DNA of 64,000 nt from NCBI GenBank assembly GCA_965248915.1, contig OZ252216.1, positions 1,302,001-1,366,000 on the forward strand, read 5' to 3'. Source of the DNA: CBDFLA01 sp965248915 (GTDB taxonomy: Bacteria; Pseudomonadota; Alphaproteobacteria; M2410). The translations under genes were made by a program, and so were the position numbers. Positions 27,669-36,459 of the stretch are shown one piece after another. Below the pieces are notes generated by a model, which saw only the letters and a program-made list of their open reading frames with translations, was not told the DNA's origin and did not search any database. Position 1 is the stretch's first letter. Each line of letters begins with the position of its first letter.

Positions 27669-28004
27669 TCAACCGTCACCATCCCCAGAAGAAGCCTGAG
27701 AATCCATCACATTGCGATTAATATCGTCTTGAGCTTGTTCAGATACTTCTTTCCACTGCCGCTTCGTCATACAGACTTTCTTAGGAAAGCGCGTGCCGGT
27801 CACGTGAATTCGCTTGCACACCTGACGCTCAACCATTTGACCCTCAGATGCTGCTGTGGGTTCAGTCGTCGTCTCAGCTGGAGCTTCAGCAACAGCGACA
27901 CTGGACGTCGACTTAGGAGCCGAAGATTGTTGTTCCGCAGTACCAGCGCAGGCCGAAAGCGCAAGAAGCCCAATTGAAATCATTACTGTACGAAGTATCA
28001 ACAT
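27669..28004 (-). CDS. Small lipoprotein
   Basis: 111 residues with a lipoprotein signal (MLILRTVMISIGLLALSAC, lipobox LSAC, cysteine near 19), a Ser/Ala/Thr-rich linker to about residue 58, and a compact C-terminal motif VCKRIHVTGTRFPKKVCMT followed by RQWKEV. This two-cysteine TGxR motif occurs in many small proteobacterial envelope proteins of unknown role. It shares the bidirectional terminator. Confidence 0.72.
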   Translation of the reverse strand: MLILRTVMISIGLLALSACAGTAEQQSSAPKSTSSVAVAEAPAETTTEPTAASEGQMVERQVCKRIHVTGTRFPKKVCMTKRQWKEVSEQAQDDINRNVMDSQASSGDGDG

Positions 28005-28328
28005 AGTTCCCCCTCAAAAGAGATGTGAGCCATTTCTCACCGAATTGCTGCCAGCGAGATGCATACCGAGTGTGTTTTAGATGATCGAACTAACCTCACG
28101 CAAGGCATATGTATGTTAACCATAGACAAAGACTACAATTCCTGCGACGAAATCGGCAAAAGCGGGCCAATTGAAGAAGATGCAAGTCCTTGAGGATGAT
28201 GTAATAGGCAGATTTGCTTCGAGATTTTTGTGTCAGCAGGTTTACTGAACGAAACTCACGATGCCGTTCGTCTCAAATTGTGATGCGGTGGAACAGACCG
28301 TCCGAAAAATTGAAAGAAAATCGACAAT
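28005..28328. other. Intergenic region between divergent genes, no gene
   Basis: About 320 bases with no supported gene, RNA or repeat. It must hold the promoters of the lipoprotein and of the reductase-like gene. Confidence 0.35.
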
Positions 28329-29099
28329 ATGTTCGCCGAATTTCTAGATACAATTTTCCCAATAGCGCTGCGGATTTACGGCGCACTAACCATCATCACT
28401 CTCATTTCGCTACTTTTCATAGCCGCACCCTATGGCAGACATGCCCGTGAGGGTTGGGGGCCGCGAATAAAGGCAGTTTGGGCTTGGGTTATCATGGAAA
28501 TGCCAGTCCTCTTAGCGTTCCCCATTTATCTTTGGATATCGGGAGCAAAGCTAAATCTGGTGACGGGTATTTTCACTCTCATGTGGATCGGCCACTATGG
28601 GTATCGGACTCTTTTCTATCCATGGCAACGCCGGCATGTACTGAAATCCTATCCAGTCCTGATCCCTCTCCTCGCCATCGTTTACAATCTCATCAATGGC
28701 TATACCAACGCATGGTACATCTATGCGATTCATCCAGGCTACAGCGTGGCCTGGCTTAGCGATCCTCGCTTCATCATTGGTCTGTTTCTTTTCTTGACTG
28801 GATTTGCAATCAACTATCACTCAGACAAAATCCTGCTACGTCTCAAGTCGATAGGCGATCAATCCTACAAAATCCCAAAAGATGGTTTGCACAAGTACGT
28901 CGCCTCACCAAACTACCTTGGTGAAATATTGGAGTGGACGGGTTGGGCGATTGCCACATGGTCGCCAGCCGGATTGCTTTTTGCAGCCTACACTTTCGCC
29001 AACCTAGCCCCGCGCGCACACTTCAATCTCAAATGGTACCGAGATAACTTTCCGGACTATCCAAAAGAGCGAAAAGCACTCGTGCCATACATTTGGTAG
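28329..29099 (+). CDS. Steroid 5-alpha-reductase-like membrane protein
   Basis: The 256-residue integral membrane protein has about seven hydrophobic segments. The C-terminal domain matches the 3-oxo-5-alpha-steroid 4-dehydrogenase family: YVASPNYLGEILEWTGWAIA, then LAPRAHFNLKWYRDNFPDYP and KERKALVPYIW at the very end. These correspond to the NADPH-binding region of SRD5A1-type enzymes, and the length is also that of SRD5A1. The substrate in bacteria is unknown. A sterol, hopanoid or other enone lipid is possible. Confidence 0.82.
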   Translation: MFAEFLDTIFPIALRIYGALTIITLISLLFIAAPYGRHAREGWGPRIKAVWAWVIMEMPVLLAFPIYLWISGAKLNLVTGIFTLMWIGHYGYRTLFYPWQRRHVLKSYPVLIPLLAIVYNLINGYTNAWYIYAIHPGYSVAWLSDPRFIIGLFLFLTGFAINYHSDKILLRLKSIGDQSYKIPKDGLHKYVASPNYLGEILEWTGWAIATWSPAGLLFAAYTFANLAPRAHFNLKWYRDNFPDYPKERKALVPYIW

Positions 29100-29194
29100 A
29101 CGTTTCCCAGTTACGACTATGGTTTATTAATCGTTAACTGACGTAAGGCAAGATGGTCATCACTGTCCCATGCTCTTGTCGTTGAAGTTCAACC

Positions 29195-29812
29195 ATGTTT
29201 CGATTGCTACGGATCGCTATAATTTTCGCCGCGCTCTTTGCGCTCGGCTCTGCTTGCTCGCACAGCGCACCGCGCAGTGAGGAAGTCGCAAATGCCTGCG
29301 ACATATTTGATGAACGCAAATCTTGGTACCGGGACATGAGGCGTGCCGAAAAGCGTTGGGGTATGCCGGTTCATGTGCAGCTAGCCATCATGCGTCAAGA
29401 ATCGAGCTTCATTCGCAATGCTCGGCCCCCACGCACTAAAATCCTGTGGATACTTCCGGGTCCGCGCCAATCCTCCGCCTACGGATTTGCCCAAGCCAAA
29501 GACTCAACCTGGAAATGGTATAAAGCGAAATCTGGGCGTAGCGGCGCCGATCGCAATGACTTTGGTGACGCTTCCGACTTTATCTCCTGGTATGGACGCC
29601 AAAGCTTGGAGATGGCCGATATCAGTCCTTGGGACGCCTACGGGCAATACCTCGCCTATCATGAAGGTCATGGCGGTTACAAACGTGGCACTTATAATAA
29701 CAAAGCGTGGTTGGTCAGCGTTGCCCGTAAAGTCGAACACAATTCTCATACTTACCGAAATCAACTCAAGATCTGTGAGAAACGGTTGAACCGCGGGTTC
29801 TTGTTCTTCTAA
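29195..29812 (+). CDS. Lytic transglycosylase-like lipoprotein
   Basis: 205 residues. The signal has a lipobox-like GSAC (cysteine near residue 21). The SLT-type core includes VQLAIMRQESSFIRNARP with a likely catalytic Glu in QES, SSAYGFAQAKDSTW and YLAYHEGHGGY. These enzymes cleave the glycan backbone of peptidoglycan. The end overlaps the convergent next gene by four bases. Confidence 0.85.
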   Translation: MFRLLRIAIIFAALFALGSACSHSAPRSEEVANACDIFDERKSWYRDMRRAEKRWGMPVHVQLAIMRQESSFIRNARPPRTKILWILPGPRQSSAYGFAQAKDSTWKWYKAKSGRSGADRNDFGDASDFISWYGRQSLEMADISPWDAYGQYLAYHEGHGGYKRGTYNNKAWLVSVARKVEHNSHTYRNQLKICEKRLNRGFLFF

Positions 29813-30456
29813 CGCTCCTTAAGGCCCTTTTGTTTCATCCGCCAAAGCAGAAGATCAATCCGGTCCTGGCCGAAAAATGCTTCACCGTCAAAGACCATTA
29901 GCGGCACGCCCCAATGGCCTCCCTTTTCTTGCGCCTCCTCATTTGATGCGATGAGCGCGTCGTACTTGGACGTGTCAGCTTCGATCCGTGACTCAAGTTC
30001 AGCGAGATCAAGCCCGGCACGCTTGGCAGCGTCAGACAAATGAGTACCCTCGTGCCAGTTCGCGGTACCGCCCCAAATTGCCTTTGAAATTTCATCAATG
30101 AATGACAGTCCCTTGCCCGCCTCAGAAGCCGCAGCGCCAAGCCGGGTCAGACGGTGGATATAGGGCTGCTCTTTCGCAACTTCACGCGTTTCCAAATCTT
30201 GGGCGATCGGGTCCGGATTCGGCCACACATAGGGAATGTCGTTCATCTCGGCAACCCGGATTGTGTCAATGAAGAGATAAGGAGGCCACAAGGGATTGAC
30301 GGTCTCAAAGAAACCAGGAATGCGAACCGCAATGGGGTAGACCGGCCGCACGTTGATCTCGACATCAAATGCTTTGTGGATTTCCACAATTCGGCCTGTG
30401 GCGAGATAGGAATAAGGGCTTCTAAAAGACCAAAACAGGTCAAACGAAAGGGACAT
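29809..30456 (-). CDS. DsbA-family / 2-hydroxychromene-2-carboxylate isomerase-like protein
   Basis: The 215-residue thioredoxin-fold protein has the N-terminal FWSFRSPYSYLATGR motif of the HCCA isomerase/kappa GST group, where the first Ser replaces the DsbA cysteine. The C-terminal WGVPLMVFDGEAFFGQDRID is the family cis-Pro and end motif. It probably acts as a glutathione-dependent isomerase in aromatic or lipid degradation. The substrate is not known. Confidence 0.85.
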   Translation of the reverse strand: MSLSFDLFWSFRSPYSYLATGRIVEIHKAFDVEINVRPVYPIAVRIPGFFETVNPLWPPYLFIDTIRVAEMNDIPYVWPNPDPIAQDLETREVAKEQPYIHRLTRLGAAASEAGKGLSFIDEISKAIWGGTANWHEGTHLSDAAKRAGLDLAELESRIEADTSKYDALIASNEEAQEKGGHWGVPLMVFDGEAFFGQDRIDLLLWRMKQKGLKER

Positions 30457-30520
30457 CCGGCATCTCCAAAATCAGCACCATTGTTGTGCCAAACATCATA
30501 AGGCCAAGCTTGGCAGCCAC

Positions 30521-30553
30521 AAACAAAAATGGGCCGAACATTGTCCGACCCAT
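30521..30553 (-). terminator. Terminator after the small secreted-protein gene
   Basis: On the minus strand an 11-bp stem with two wobble pairs (30529-30539 with 30543-30553) and a short loop is followed by TTTTTGTTTG. It lies 24 bases past the stop at 30577. Confidence 0.8.
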
Positions 30554-30576
30554 CTCATCGTCAATCTGAAATCAGA

Positions 30577-30954
30577 TTAGCCAGCATCAGCGCCTTCAGG
30601 TGCAGGTGGAGCACAAGTCTTGTCGACAAGCTTAGTCGTGCTTTCTGTCCAATTCGGACGGGGATCTTCACCTTCAGGTGTCTTTTCCTCGGCATCGCGG
30701 AAGTTGGCCGCATTGTCAGCGGTCGCTTTGTTGACGATGCAAACACAACCATAGTCGTCGTTACCGAGATCTACAGGTGTTCCTTCTGGTGCTTCACCGG
30801 CAGCAATCGCCGCTTCCGTTGCGGCCGTCACGACTTCACCGCACCGCTCAGTGATCCAAGCTTTGTCTTCGTCGCTAGCCATGCCAGCAATAGCGCTCGT
30901 CGCTCCAAATCCCATAGCAACCGCAATTGTGGCCGCCAAAAGTGTCTTTTTCAT
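30577..30954 (-). CDS. Small secreted protein of unknown function
   Basis: 125 residues from ATG 30954, chosen because AAGGAG lies at ideal spacing. A clear signal peptide (MKKTLLAATIAVAMGFG..., cleaved near AIA) precedes an acidic mature part with four cysteines (ERCGEVV, GCVCIV and KTCAPP) and a Pro/Glu-rich loop. The cysteines may form disulfides in the periplasm. No family is recognised. A strong terminator follows. Confidence 0.75.
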   Translation of the reverse strand: MKKTLLAATIAVAMGFGATSAIAGMASDEDKAWITERCGEVVTAATEAAIAAGEAPEGTPVDLGNDDYGCVCIVNKATADNAANFRDAEEKTPEGEDPRPNWTESTTKLVDKTCAPPAPEGADAG

Positions 30955-31451
30955 TCTTATCTCCTTAAGAAAGTCAAATACGTAAACGCCCCCAAGCGCC
31001 TCAGGTATCAACCAATCAAGTCAAAACGCTTTCCGCAAACATGAACACATTCATCGAATGCAGACCTCATTTCGATTTCGTCTTACTGAAAGCCCCTTGA
31101 TCGACCGACGGGAAATTTGATGGACATGGTCCTCACGAGCCATCAAATGAACAAGCCTCCCAAGAGGAGGCCTATTAACCATAATCTTGGTCATTCTGAT
31201 TGGACATGCAACAAGTTTCCCAGCAAATCCAAAAGCCATTGTTTTGATGGTGGTTTTCCGACCCTCTATTGACATAACTCCACGCCTAGCAAGCGAATCA
31301 GGACAGACCAATTATCGCGAATAAGTCTCAACTATTGACCTAAATGTCAGAAAACTTCGGCAAAACACCCCTATTTACCTTCATTCGGCCTTATCTTTTC
31401 TCTGATTAGATGATTCTTGGATCAGACTTTAGAGATCCGGAAGGCGACACG
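30955..31451. other. Intergenic region, nothing supported
   Basis: About 500 bases. A minus-strand frame of 86 codons (31051-31311) exists but shows no domain, signal or convincing ribosome binding site. No RNA gene or repeat was recognised. Confidence 0.35.
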
Positions 31452-31613
31452 ATGGAATTAGATCCGAGCGCTGTCAAAATTTGGAATGCGTGGGTAGGTC
31501 TTGGGCGAGACCTCACACTTTGGGACCCATATGGGGCGGCCCTTACGCTCTTGTTCGTAGGCCTATGGTCTGGGTACATGGTTCGCAAATTCGCGACAGA
31601 TACAAAGAAGTAA
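31452..31613 (+). CDS. Small single-pass membrane protein
   Basis: 53 residues from ATG 31452 (GGAAGG upstream). A polar, Trp-containing N-terminal half (SAVKIWNAWVGLGRD) leads to one hydrophobic helix (AALTLLFVGLWSGYMV) and a basic end (RKFATDTKK). This suggests a bitopic inner-membrane protein. No family is known. It abuts the convergent TetR gene. Confidence 0.5.
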   Translation: MELDPSAVKIWNAWVGLGRDLTLWDPYGAALTLLFVGLWSGYMVRKFATDTKK

Positions 31614-31614
31614 T

Positions 31615-32256
31615 CTATTCCAGTTGCTTGCCCGCAATGCTCAATCCTCGCACCATAAAGTTGGTTAGGTTTTCGACAATCGTCTCTCTATCGATCGCAT
31701 TTTTGGCGGCATAGAGTGAGGCAGCCATGATCATACCAATGATCGAGTGGGACAATATTTCTGGGTCGTAATCAGGATAAAGGCGTCCGGCCTCCAGATC
31801 GCGCGTCAGGCCTGTCGTCCATCCGTCGGCCCATTGCTCAATGAGTGGTTTGCGATCATCGCTTCCCGATCCAATGACTTCAGGATCTGCACTGGCTGCG
31901 GTTAGAACGCCTGGATTTTCATTGGCGTAAATGAGGACACCTCTGAGGACCCCTCGAATATGAGATTCCATATCGTGAGAGTCTTTGGTGTTCTCTTGGA
32001 CTTCTTTGTCCAAGCCTTCTTGAGCCTCTTCGACAAACGCAAGAAAGCAGGCTCGTTTATCCGCGAAGTGGAGATAGAACGTTCCGTGCCCGACCCCTGC
32101 AACCTTCGAAATATCCTGCGGTCGCGCATCGTGGTAGCCTTTCTCGACGAACAATTGACGGGCTGCATCCAACAACTTCCGTCTGCTGTTTGGCTTTTTT
32201 TTGGAGCGGCCCGAATCCGTGACCTCACCTACCGCGATTTCTTTATCCATACTCAT
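31615..32256 (-). CDS. TetR-family regulator
   Basis: The 213-residue product has an N-terminal HTH (RRKLLDAARQLFVEKGYH, then KVAGVGHGTFYLHFADKRA, residues about 25-70) and a variable helical ligand domain. It follows the large molybdoenzyme gene in the same direction with a gap of 56 bases, so it may be in its operon and control it. This is not shown by the sequence. The ligand is unknown. Confidence 0.9.
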   Translation of the reverse strand: MSMDKEIAVGEVTDSGRSKKKPNSRRKLLDAARQLFVEKGYHDARPQDISKVAGVGHGTFYLHFADKRACFLAFVEEAQEGLDKEVQENTKDSHDMESHIRGVLRGVLIYANENPGVLTAASADPEVIGSGSDDRKPLIEQWADGWTTGLTRDLEAGRLYPDYDPEILSHSIIGMIMAASLYAAKNAIDRETIVENLTNFMVRGLSIAGKQLE

Positions 32257-32312
32257 AGGTCTGATATTTTGTCAGCACTCACACAATGTCAAGGTTCGAA
32301 TACACCCGACCA

Positions 32313-34673
32313 TCACCTCACATTAGATTTTGCATCCTGAATTACAGTCCATATTCGCGATGGTGTGGCTGGCAAGTCAATTGTGGTCACGCCAAATTCC
32401 GAAAGAGCGTCAACAACCGCATTGACCGTGGCAGGAAGCGCACCGGTGGTCCCCGCCTCCCCACACCCTTTCACACCCAGTACGTTTGAGCGACAAGGCA
32501 CCTCATTGTAAGAAAAAGAAAAGTCACAAAGATCATCTGCGCGCGGCATCGCATAATCAGCAAACGACCCCGTCATCAATTGACCGGTACCGCTGTCGTA
32601 AACACAGTCTTCCAACAAGGCTTGGCCGATACCTTGCGCGATCCCGCCTTGCACCTGCCCTTCTACAATCATCGGATTGACGATCACGCCAAAGTCATCA
32701 ACGACAACATACTTCACGATCAAAGTTTCGCCGGTATCTTCATCAATCTCAAGTTCGCATATATGACAGCCGTTCGGTATCGCCCCACCACCTTTCGCCT
32801 TATAGACGGCATGGGAGTCTAACCCTGATTCAAAATCTGATTTGAGTTCGTCAGAGAAGTTGTTTGTGTCACGACAAAACGCAGCGACTTCCTTAAGTGT
32901 CACGGCACTCTGTGAGTCTTTCACAACGAACTGCCCTACCCCGGTTTGCGTCTCAAATTCAATCGCATCTGCCGTGGACTGCAACATCTGCGCAGCCGCC
33001 TTTTTGCCTTTCCCAATCACAACATCTGATGTCTCTAAGAGTGCACCCCCTTGCATATGAAGCGACCTAGATCCCCCGGTGCCTCCGCCTCTCCCAACAA
33101 GATTGGTGTCTCCTTGCACAAACTCAATGTCGTTAAAGTCAATTCCGAGTTTTCCCGAAACGACCTGACAAAAACTGGTTTCGTGCCCCTGCCCGTTCGA
33201 CTGAGTGCCGACCACAATCTGAACCCCACCGGTTTCCAGAAACTTAATCGTCGCCCCCTCTACCCCTGAAGCAGAGGTCTCAGCATAGTACGCCAAACCA
33301 ACACCGCGCAGGCGGCCATTATCTCGCGCAGTTTTCTTGCGCCCATCAACACTCTGCCAATCAATTGCTTTGAGAGCATCATCAAGATTACGTTCAAAAT
33401 CACAGCTGTGAACCTCCAACCCATTCCATGCTGACGCAGGCATTTCCGCCGTTTTTAGAAAATTCCGTCTCCTCAGCTCATCTGCCGGCATACCGATCTG
33501 CCGGGCGGCCTCATCCATCAGGCATTCAACCACATAAGCCGCTTCCGGCCGGCCCGCACCACGATACGCATCCACCGGTGCCGTATTCGTGACCGCACCG
33601 ATACATTCCATGTAAGCCGCTGGAACTTTGTAAGCACTCGCCACCCATCTCCCTTCAGCCAAAGTTGGAATAAGCGGACCGTAAAACGAATGATAAGCAC
33701 CAAGATTTGCTCGTGTCTGAACGCGAAGACCGAGGATCTTTCCCTCTTCGTCAAGAGCAACCTCGCTCTTCGTCTTCATGTCGCGTCCGTGCAGGTCGCA
33801 TAAAAAGGCCTCCGCACGGCTTTCAATCCAACGAACCGGTCGACCAACCAATTTCGCCGCATGAAGGACCATTATGTATTCTGGAAATATGAACCCTTTC
33901 ATGCCAAAGGCGCCGCCAACGTCCGGAGCGATGACCCGCAACTGTTCCGGCTTGAGTGGCATGAGCCCTGAGCAAATGCCGCCTTGGATATTGTTGGCCC
34001 CCTGACAGGAGACATGCAATGTGTATTGATCCTCGCCGCCATCATAGAAAGCAATCGCACCGCGCGTTTCCATTGGGTTGGGGACCACACGCGCTTGATC
34101 GAGGTCAACTGAGACGACGTGTGTTGCTTCGGCAAATGCTTCATTTGTGGCAGCTTCATCACCCTTTGCCCATCGATATGATTTGTTTCCCGGCACACTC
34201 TCCCAAAGGTTTGGCGCACCTTCCGCCAAGGCATCATCGACGTCCGCCACCGCTTCAAGCGGCCCGTAATCGACGAAAATTTGCTCTCCAGCTTCCTGCG
34301 CAATACTCGCGGTTTCAGCGACCACAAAAGCCACTGGCTCGCCTACGTAACGGACACGGTCACGCGACAACAACCACTGTTCAGTTGTTGCAAGCGGTTT
34401 GTCATCCGCATCCTTGAAAGGAATTCGGCAAGAAAGGTACCCGTACCCAGCCGCTTCGAAGTCCTTCCCCGTAACCACCGCCAGCACACCGGGCATTTCT
34501 GCAGCCGCACTTGTATCAATCGACTTGATGACCGCATGCGCCATCGGCGAGCGCAGGACAACGCAGTGGCTCTCATTTTCCACCGAAATGTCGTCAACAT
34601 ATTGCCCATCCCCAGTGATGAACCGAATGTCTTCTTTACGTCGAACCGGTTGTCCGATACCGAACTTCTTCAT
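32313..34673 (-). CDS. Xanthine dehydrogenase-family molybdopterin-binding subunit (CoxL type)
   Basis: The 786-residue large subunit of a molybdenum hydroxylase binds molybdopterin cytosine dinucleotide. It has the N-terminal GQPVRRKEDIRFITGDGQYV motif, the cofactor region VGGAFGMKGFIFPEY, the active loop AYRGAGRPEA (typical of CoxL-like form II proteins rather than the AYRCSFR of true CO dehydrogenase) and the C-terminal catalytic Glu in KGCGEAGTTGALPA. No medium FAD subunit or small 2Fe-2S subunit is next to it. The start has GGGGAG upstream. The substrate is unknown. Confidence 0.93.
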   Translation of the reverse strand: MKKFGIGQPVRRKEDIRFITGDGQYVDDISVENESHCVVLRSPMAHAVIKSIDTSAAAEMPGVLAVVTGKDFEAAGYGYLSCRIPFKDADDKPLATTEQWLLSRDRVRYVGEPVAFVVAETASIAQEAGEQIFVDYGPLEAVADVDDALAEGAPNLWESVPGNKSYRWAKGDEAATNEAFAEATHVVSVDLDQARVVPNPMETRGAIAFYDGGEDQYTLHVSCQGANNIQGGICSGLMPLKPEQLRVIAPDVGGAFGMKGFIFPEYIMVLHAAKLVGRPVRWIESRAEAFLCDLHGRDMKTKSEVALDEEGKILGLRVQTRANLGAYHSFYGPLIPTLAEGRWVASAYKVPAAYMECIGAVTNTAPVDAYRGAGRPEAAYVVECLMDEAARQIGMPADELRRRNFLKTAEMPASAWNGLEVHSCDFERNLDDALKAIDWQSVDGRKKTARDNGRLRGVGLAYYAETSASGVEGATIKFLETGGVQIVVGTQSNGQGHETSFCQVVSGKLGIDFNDIEFVQGDTNLVGRGGGTGGSRSLHMQGGALLETSDVVIGKGKKAAAQMLQSTADAIEFETQTGVGQFVVKDSQSAVTLKEVAAFCRDTNNFSDELKSDFESGLDSHAVYKAKGGGAIPNGCHICELEIDEDTGETLIVKYVVVDDFGVIVNPMIVEGQVQGGIAQGIGQALLEDCVYDSGTGQLMTGSFADYAMPRADDLCDFSFSYNEVPCRSNVLGVKGCGEAGTTGALPATVNAVVDALSEFGVTTIDLPATPSRIWTVIQDAKSNVR

Positions 34674-34767
34674 GTCTATTCTCCCCTAGGCCAGCTAAAC
34701 CGACCTGACACTTCTTTCTGAAGAGATTGCTGAAATGGCCAAATGGCTCGCATTCGGTTTCATGTAA

Positions 34768-36267
34768 CTAGGTCTGTTCACTCAGAATTGTCTTGATTGC
34801 TTTCTTCCAGTTTGAATATCGCCCCTCACGTTCCATTTCACTCATTTGGGGGTCAAACCGGCTCTCACACTTCCAGACACTGCTGAGATCCTCCAAGGTT
34901 GAATATAGACCGCTTTGATAGCCAGCTAAATAGGCGGCTCCCAACGCCGTCGTCTCAGGAAACACCGGGCGCTCGACCGGGCGCCCAAGGAAATCGGCCA
35001 ATGTCTGAAGAAACCAATCATTGGCGACCATTCCCCCGTCCACTCTCAACGGCGCATTTGCATCAAGATTGCCATCCATGTCATCACTCATTGCATCCAT
35101 GAGATCACGGGTTTGGAACGCAACCGACTCAATGGCAGCTTTGACGATCTCGGCAACTCCGCTGTCTCGCGTTAACCCGAGAATGGCTCCACGAGCGTGC
35201 GGATCCCAGTATGGCGCCCCAAGACCTGTAAACGCGGGAACCAGGATCACTTTGGAATCTGGGTCAGCTTTCTTTGCCAAATCCTCACTTTCAGACGCAG
35301 ACTTGATCAACTGGAGCCCGTCACGGATCCATTGAATGGTCGCCCCGGCCATGAAGATTGACCCCTCCAAAGCAAATGTCGTTTTACCATTGAGCCGGTA
35401 AGCGACCGTCGTTAGGAGTTTGTTGTGGGACAGAACCTTGTCGTCGCCCGTGTTCAACAGGGCAAAACACCCCGTGCCATAGGTCGATTTCATCATCCCC
35501 GGTTGAAAGCATGTCTGGCCTACTGTTGCAGCTTGCTGATCACCGGCGACCCCACAAATAGGGATTTCGCGCCCAAACAATTCCGAGCTACAAACACCAA
35601 AATCATCAGCGCAATCAAGGACTTTTGGTAAGGTATTCCGAGGAACCCTCAAGATCTCAAGCAGATCATCATCCCACTCTTGCGAGCCAATGTTGAAGAG
35701 CATTGTACGCGAGGCATTGGTGGCATCGGTGACATGAGAACGCCCGCCGGTTAGATTCCAAATCAACCATGAATCAATAGTCCCAAAGGCAAGCTTCCCG
35801 TCTTCCGCTTTATGCCGGGCACCCTCAACATTGTCCAAGATCCAACTGACTTTTGTCCCAGAGAAATATGGATCGAGGAGAAGCCCAGTCTTTTCTTGAA
35901 CCAGAGAGCCGTGTCCGGCCTTTGCGAGTTCAGCACATCGCTCAGCCGTTCTTCGGTCCTGCCAAACAATCGCATTGTGAATTGGTTCTCCTGTTTCGCG
36001 GTCCCAAACGACGGCTGTTTCGCGTTGATTTGTGATGCCAATGGCCACAATCTCATTCGCCGGGGACAGTTCATCAATTAGCTCCTGGCATAGGTCTTTC
36101 GTGTCTTGCCAAATACGAAGCGCATCATGTTCGACCCATCCATCCTGAGGGAATATCTGAGGAAACTCACGTTGTGCGGAGTTCTTAGGGTCACCAGACG
36201 CACTGAAGAGGATTGTGCGCGTGCTCGTTGTGCCTTGATCGATTGCAAGAACGTACTTCTCTGGCAT
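34768..36267 (-). CDS. glpK: Glycerol kinase
   Basis: The 499-residue FGGY-family kinase phosphorylates glycerol to glycerol 3-phosphate. It has AIDQGTTSTRTILF at the start, the substrate region ITNQRETAVVWDRETG, CGVAGDQQAATVGQ and the ATP-binding LRVDGGMVANDWFLQ. ATG 36267 is chosen for its GGAAGGGA site. No glpD or glpF lies alongside. It is divergent from moaA. Confidence 0.97.
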   Translation of the reverse strand: MPEKYVLAIDQGTTSTRTILFSASGDPKNSAQREFPQIFPQDGWVEHDALRIWQDTKDLCQELIDELSPANEIVAIGITNQRETAVVWDRETGEPIHNAIVWQDRRTAERCAELAKAGHGSLVQEKTGLLLDPYFSGTKVSWILDNVEGARHKAEDGKLAFGTIDSWLIWNLTGGRSHVTDATNASRTMLFNIGSQEWDDDLLEILRVPRNTLPKVLDCADDFGVCSSELFGREIPICGVAGDQQAATVGQTCFQPGMMKSTYGTGCFALLNTGDDKVLSHNKLLTTVAYRLNGKTTFALEGSIFMAGATIQWIRDGLQLIKSASESEDLAKKADPDSKVILVPAFTGLGAPYWDPHARGAILGLTRDSGVAEIVKAAIESVAFQTRDLMDAMSDDMDGNLDANAPLRVDGGMVANDWFLQTLADFLGRPVERPVFPETTALGAAYLAGYQSGLYSTLEDLSSVWKCESRFDPQMSEMEREGRYSNWKKAIKTILSEQT

Positions 36268-36459
36268 CAATTCCCTTCCTCATACTCCAGAAACCGTTAT
36301 ACCGGCTGAAAGCTGCAGTTTGTCGCAGGCCCCAATTGGGCCTCGCCCCTTCAGATTGCCCCCGATAGGATGGTATTTGCAATGTTTCAGGTGGAATTTC
36401 ACTACAAAAGGGCCACTTAGAACATACAACTTCTCGATTAAACGATGTAAAATCTACCT

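Noticed and set aside
31051..31311. Minus-strand frame of 86 codons in the gap before the small membrane protein
   Set aside because: No domain, signal peptide, membrane segment or clear ribosome binding site, so a chance frame is more likely.
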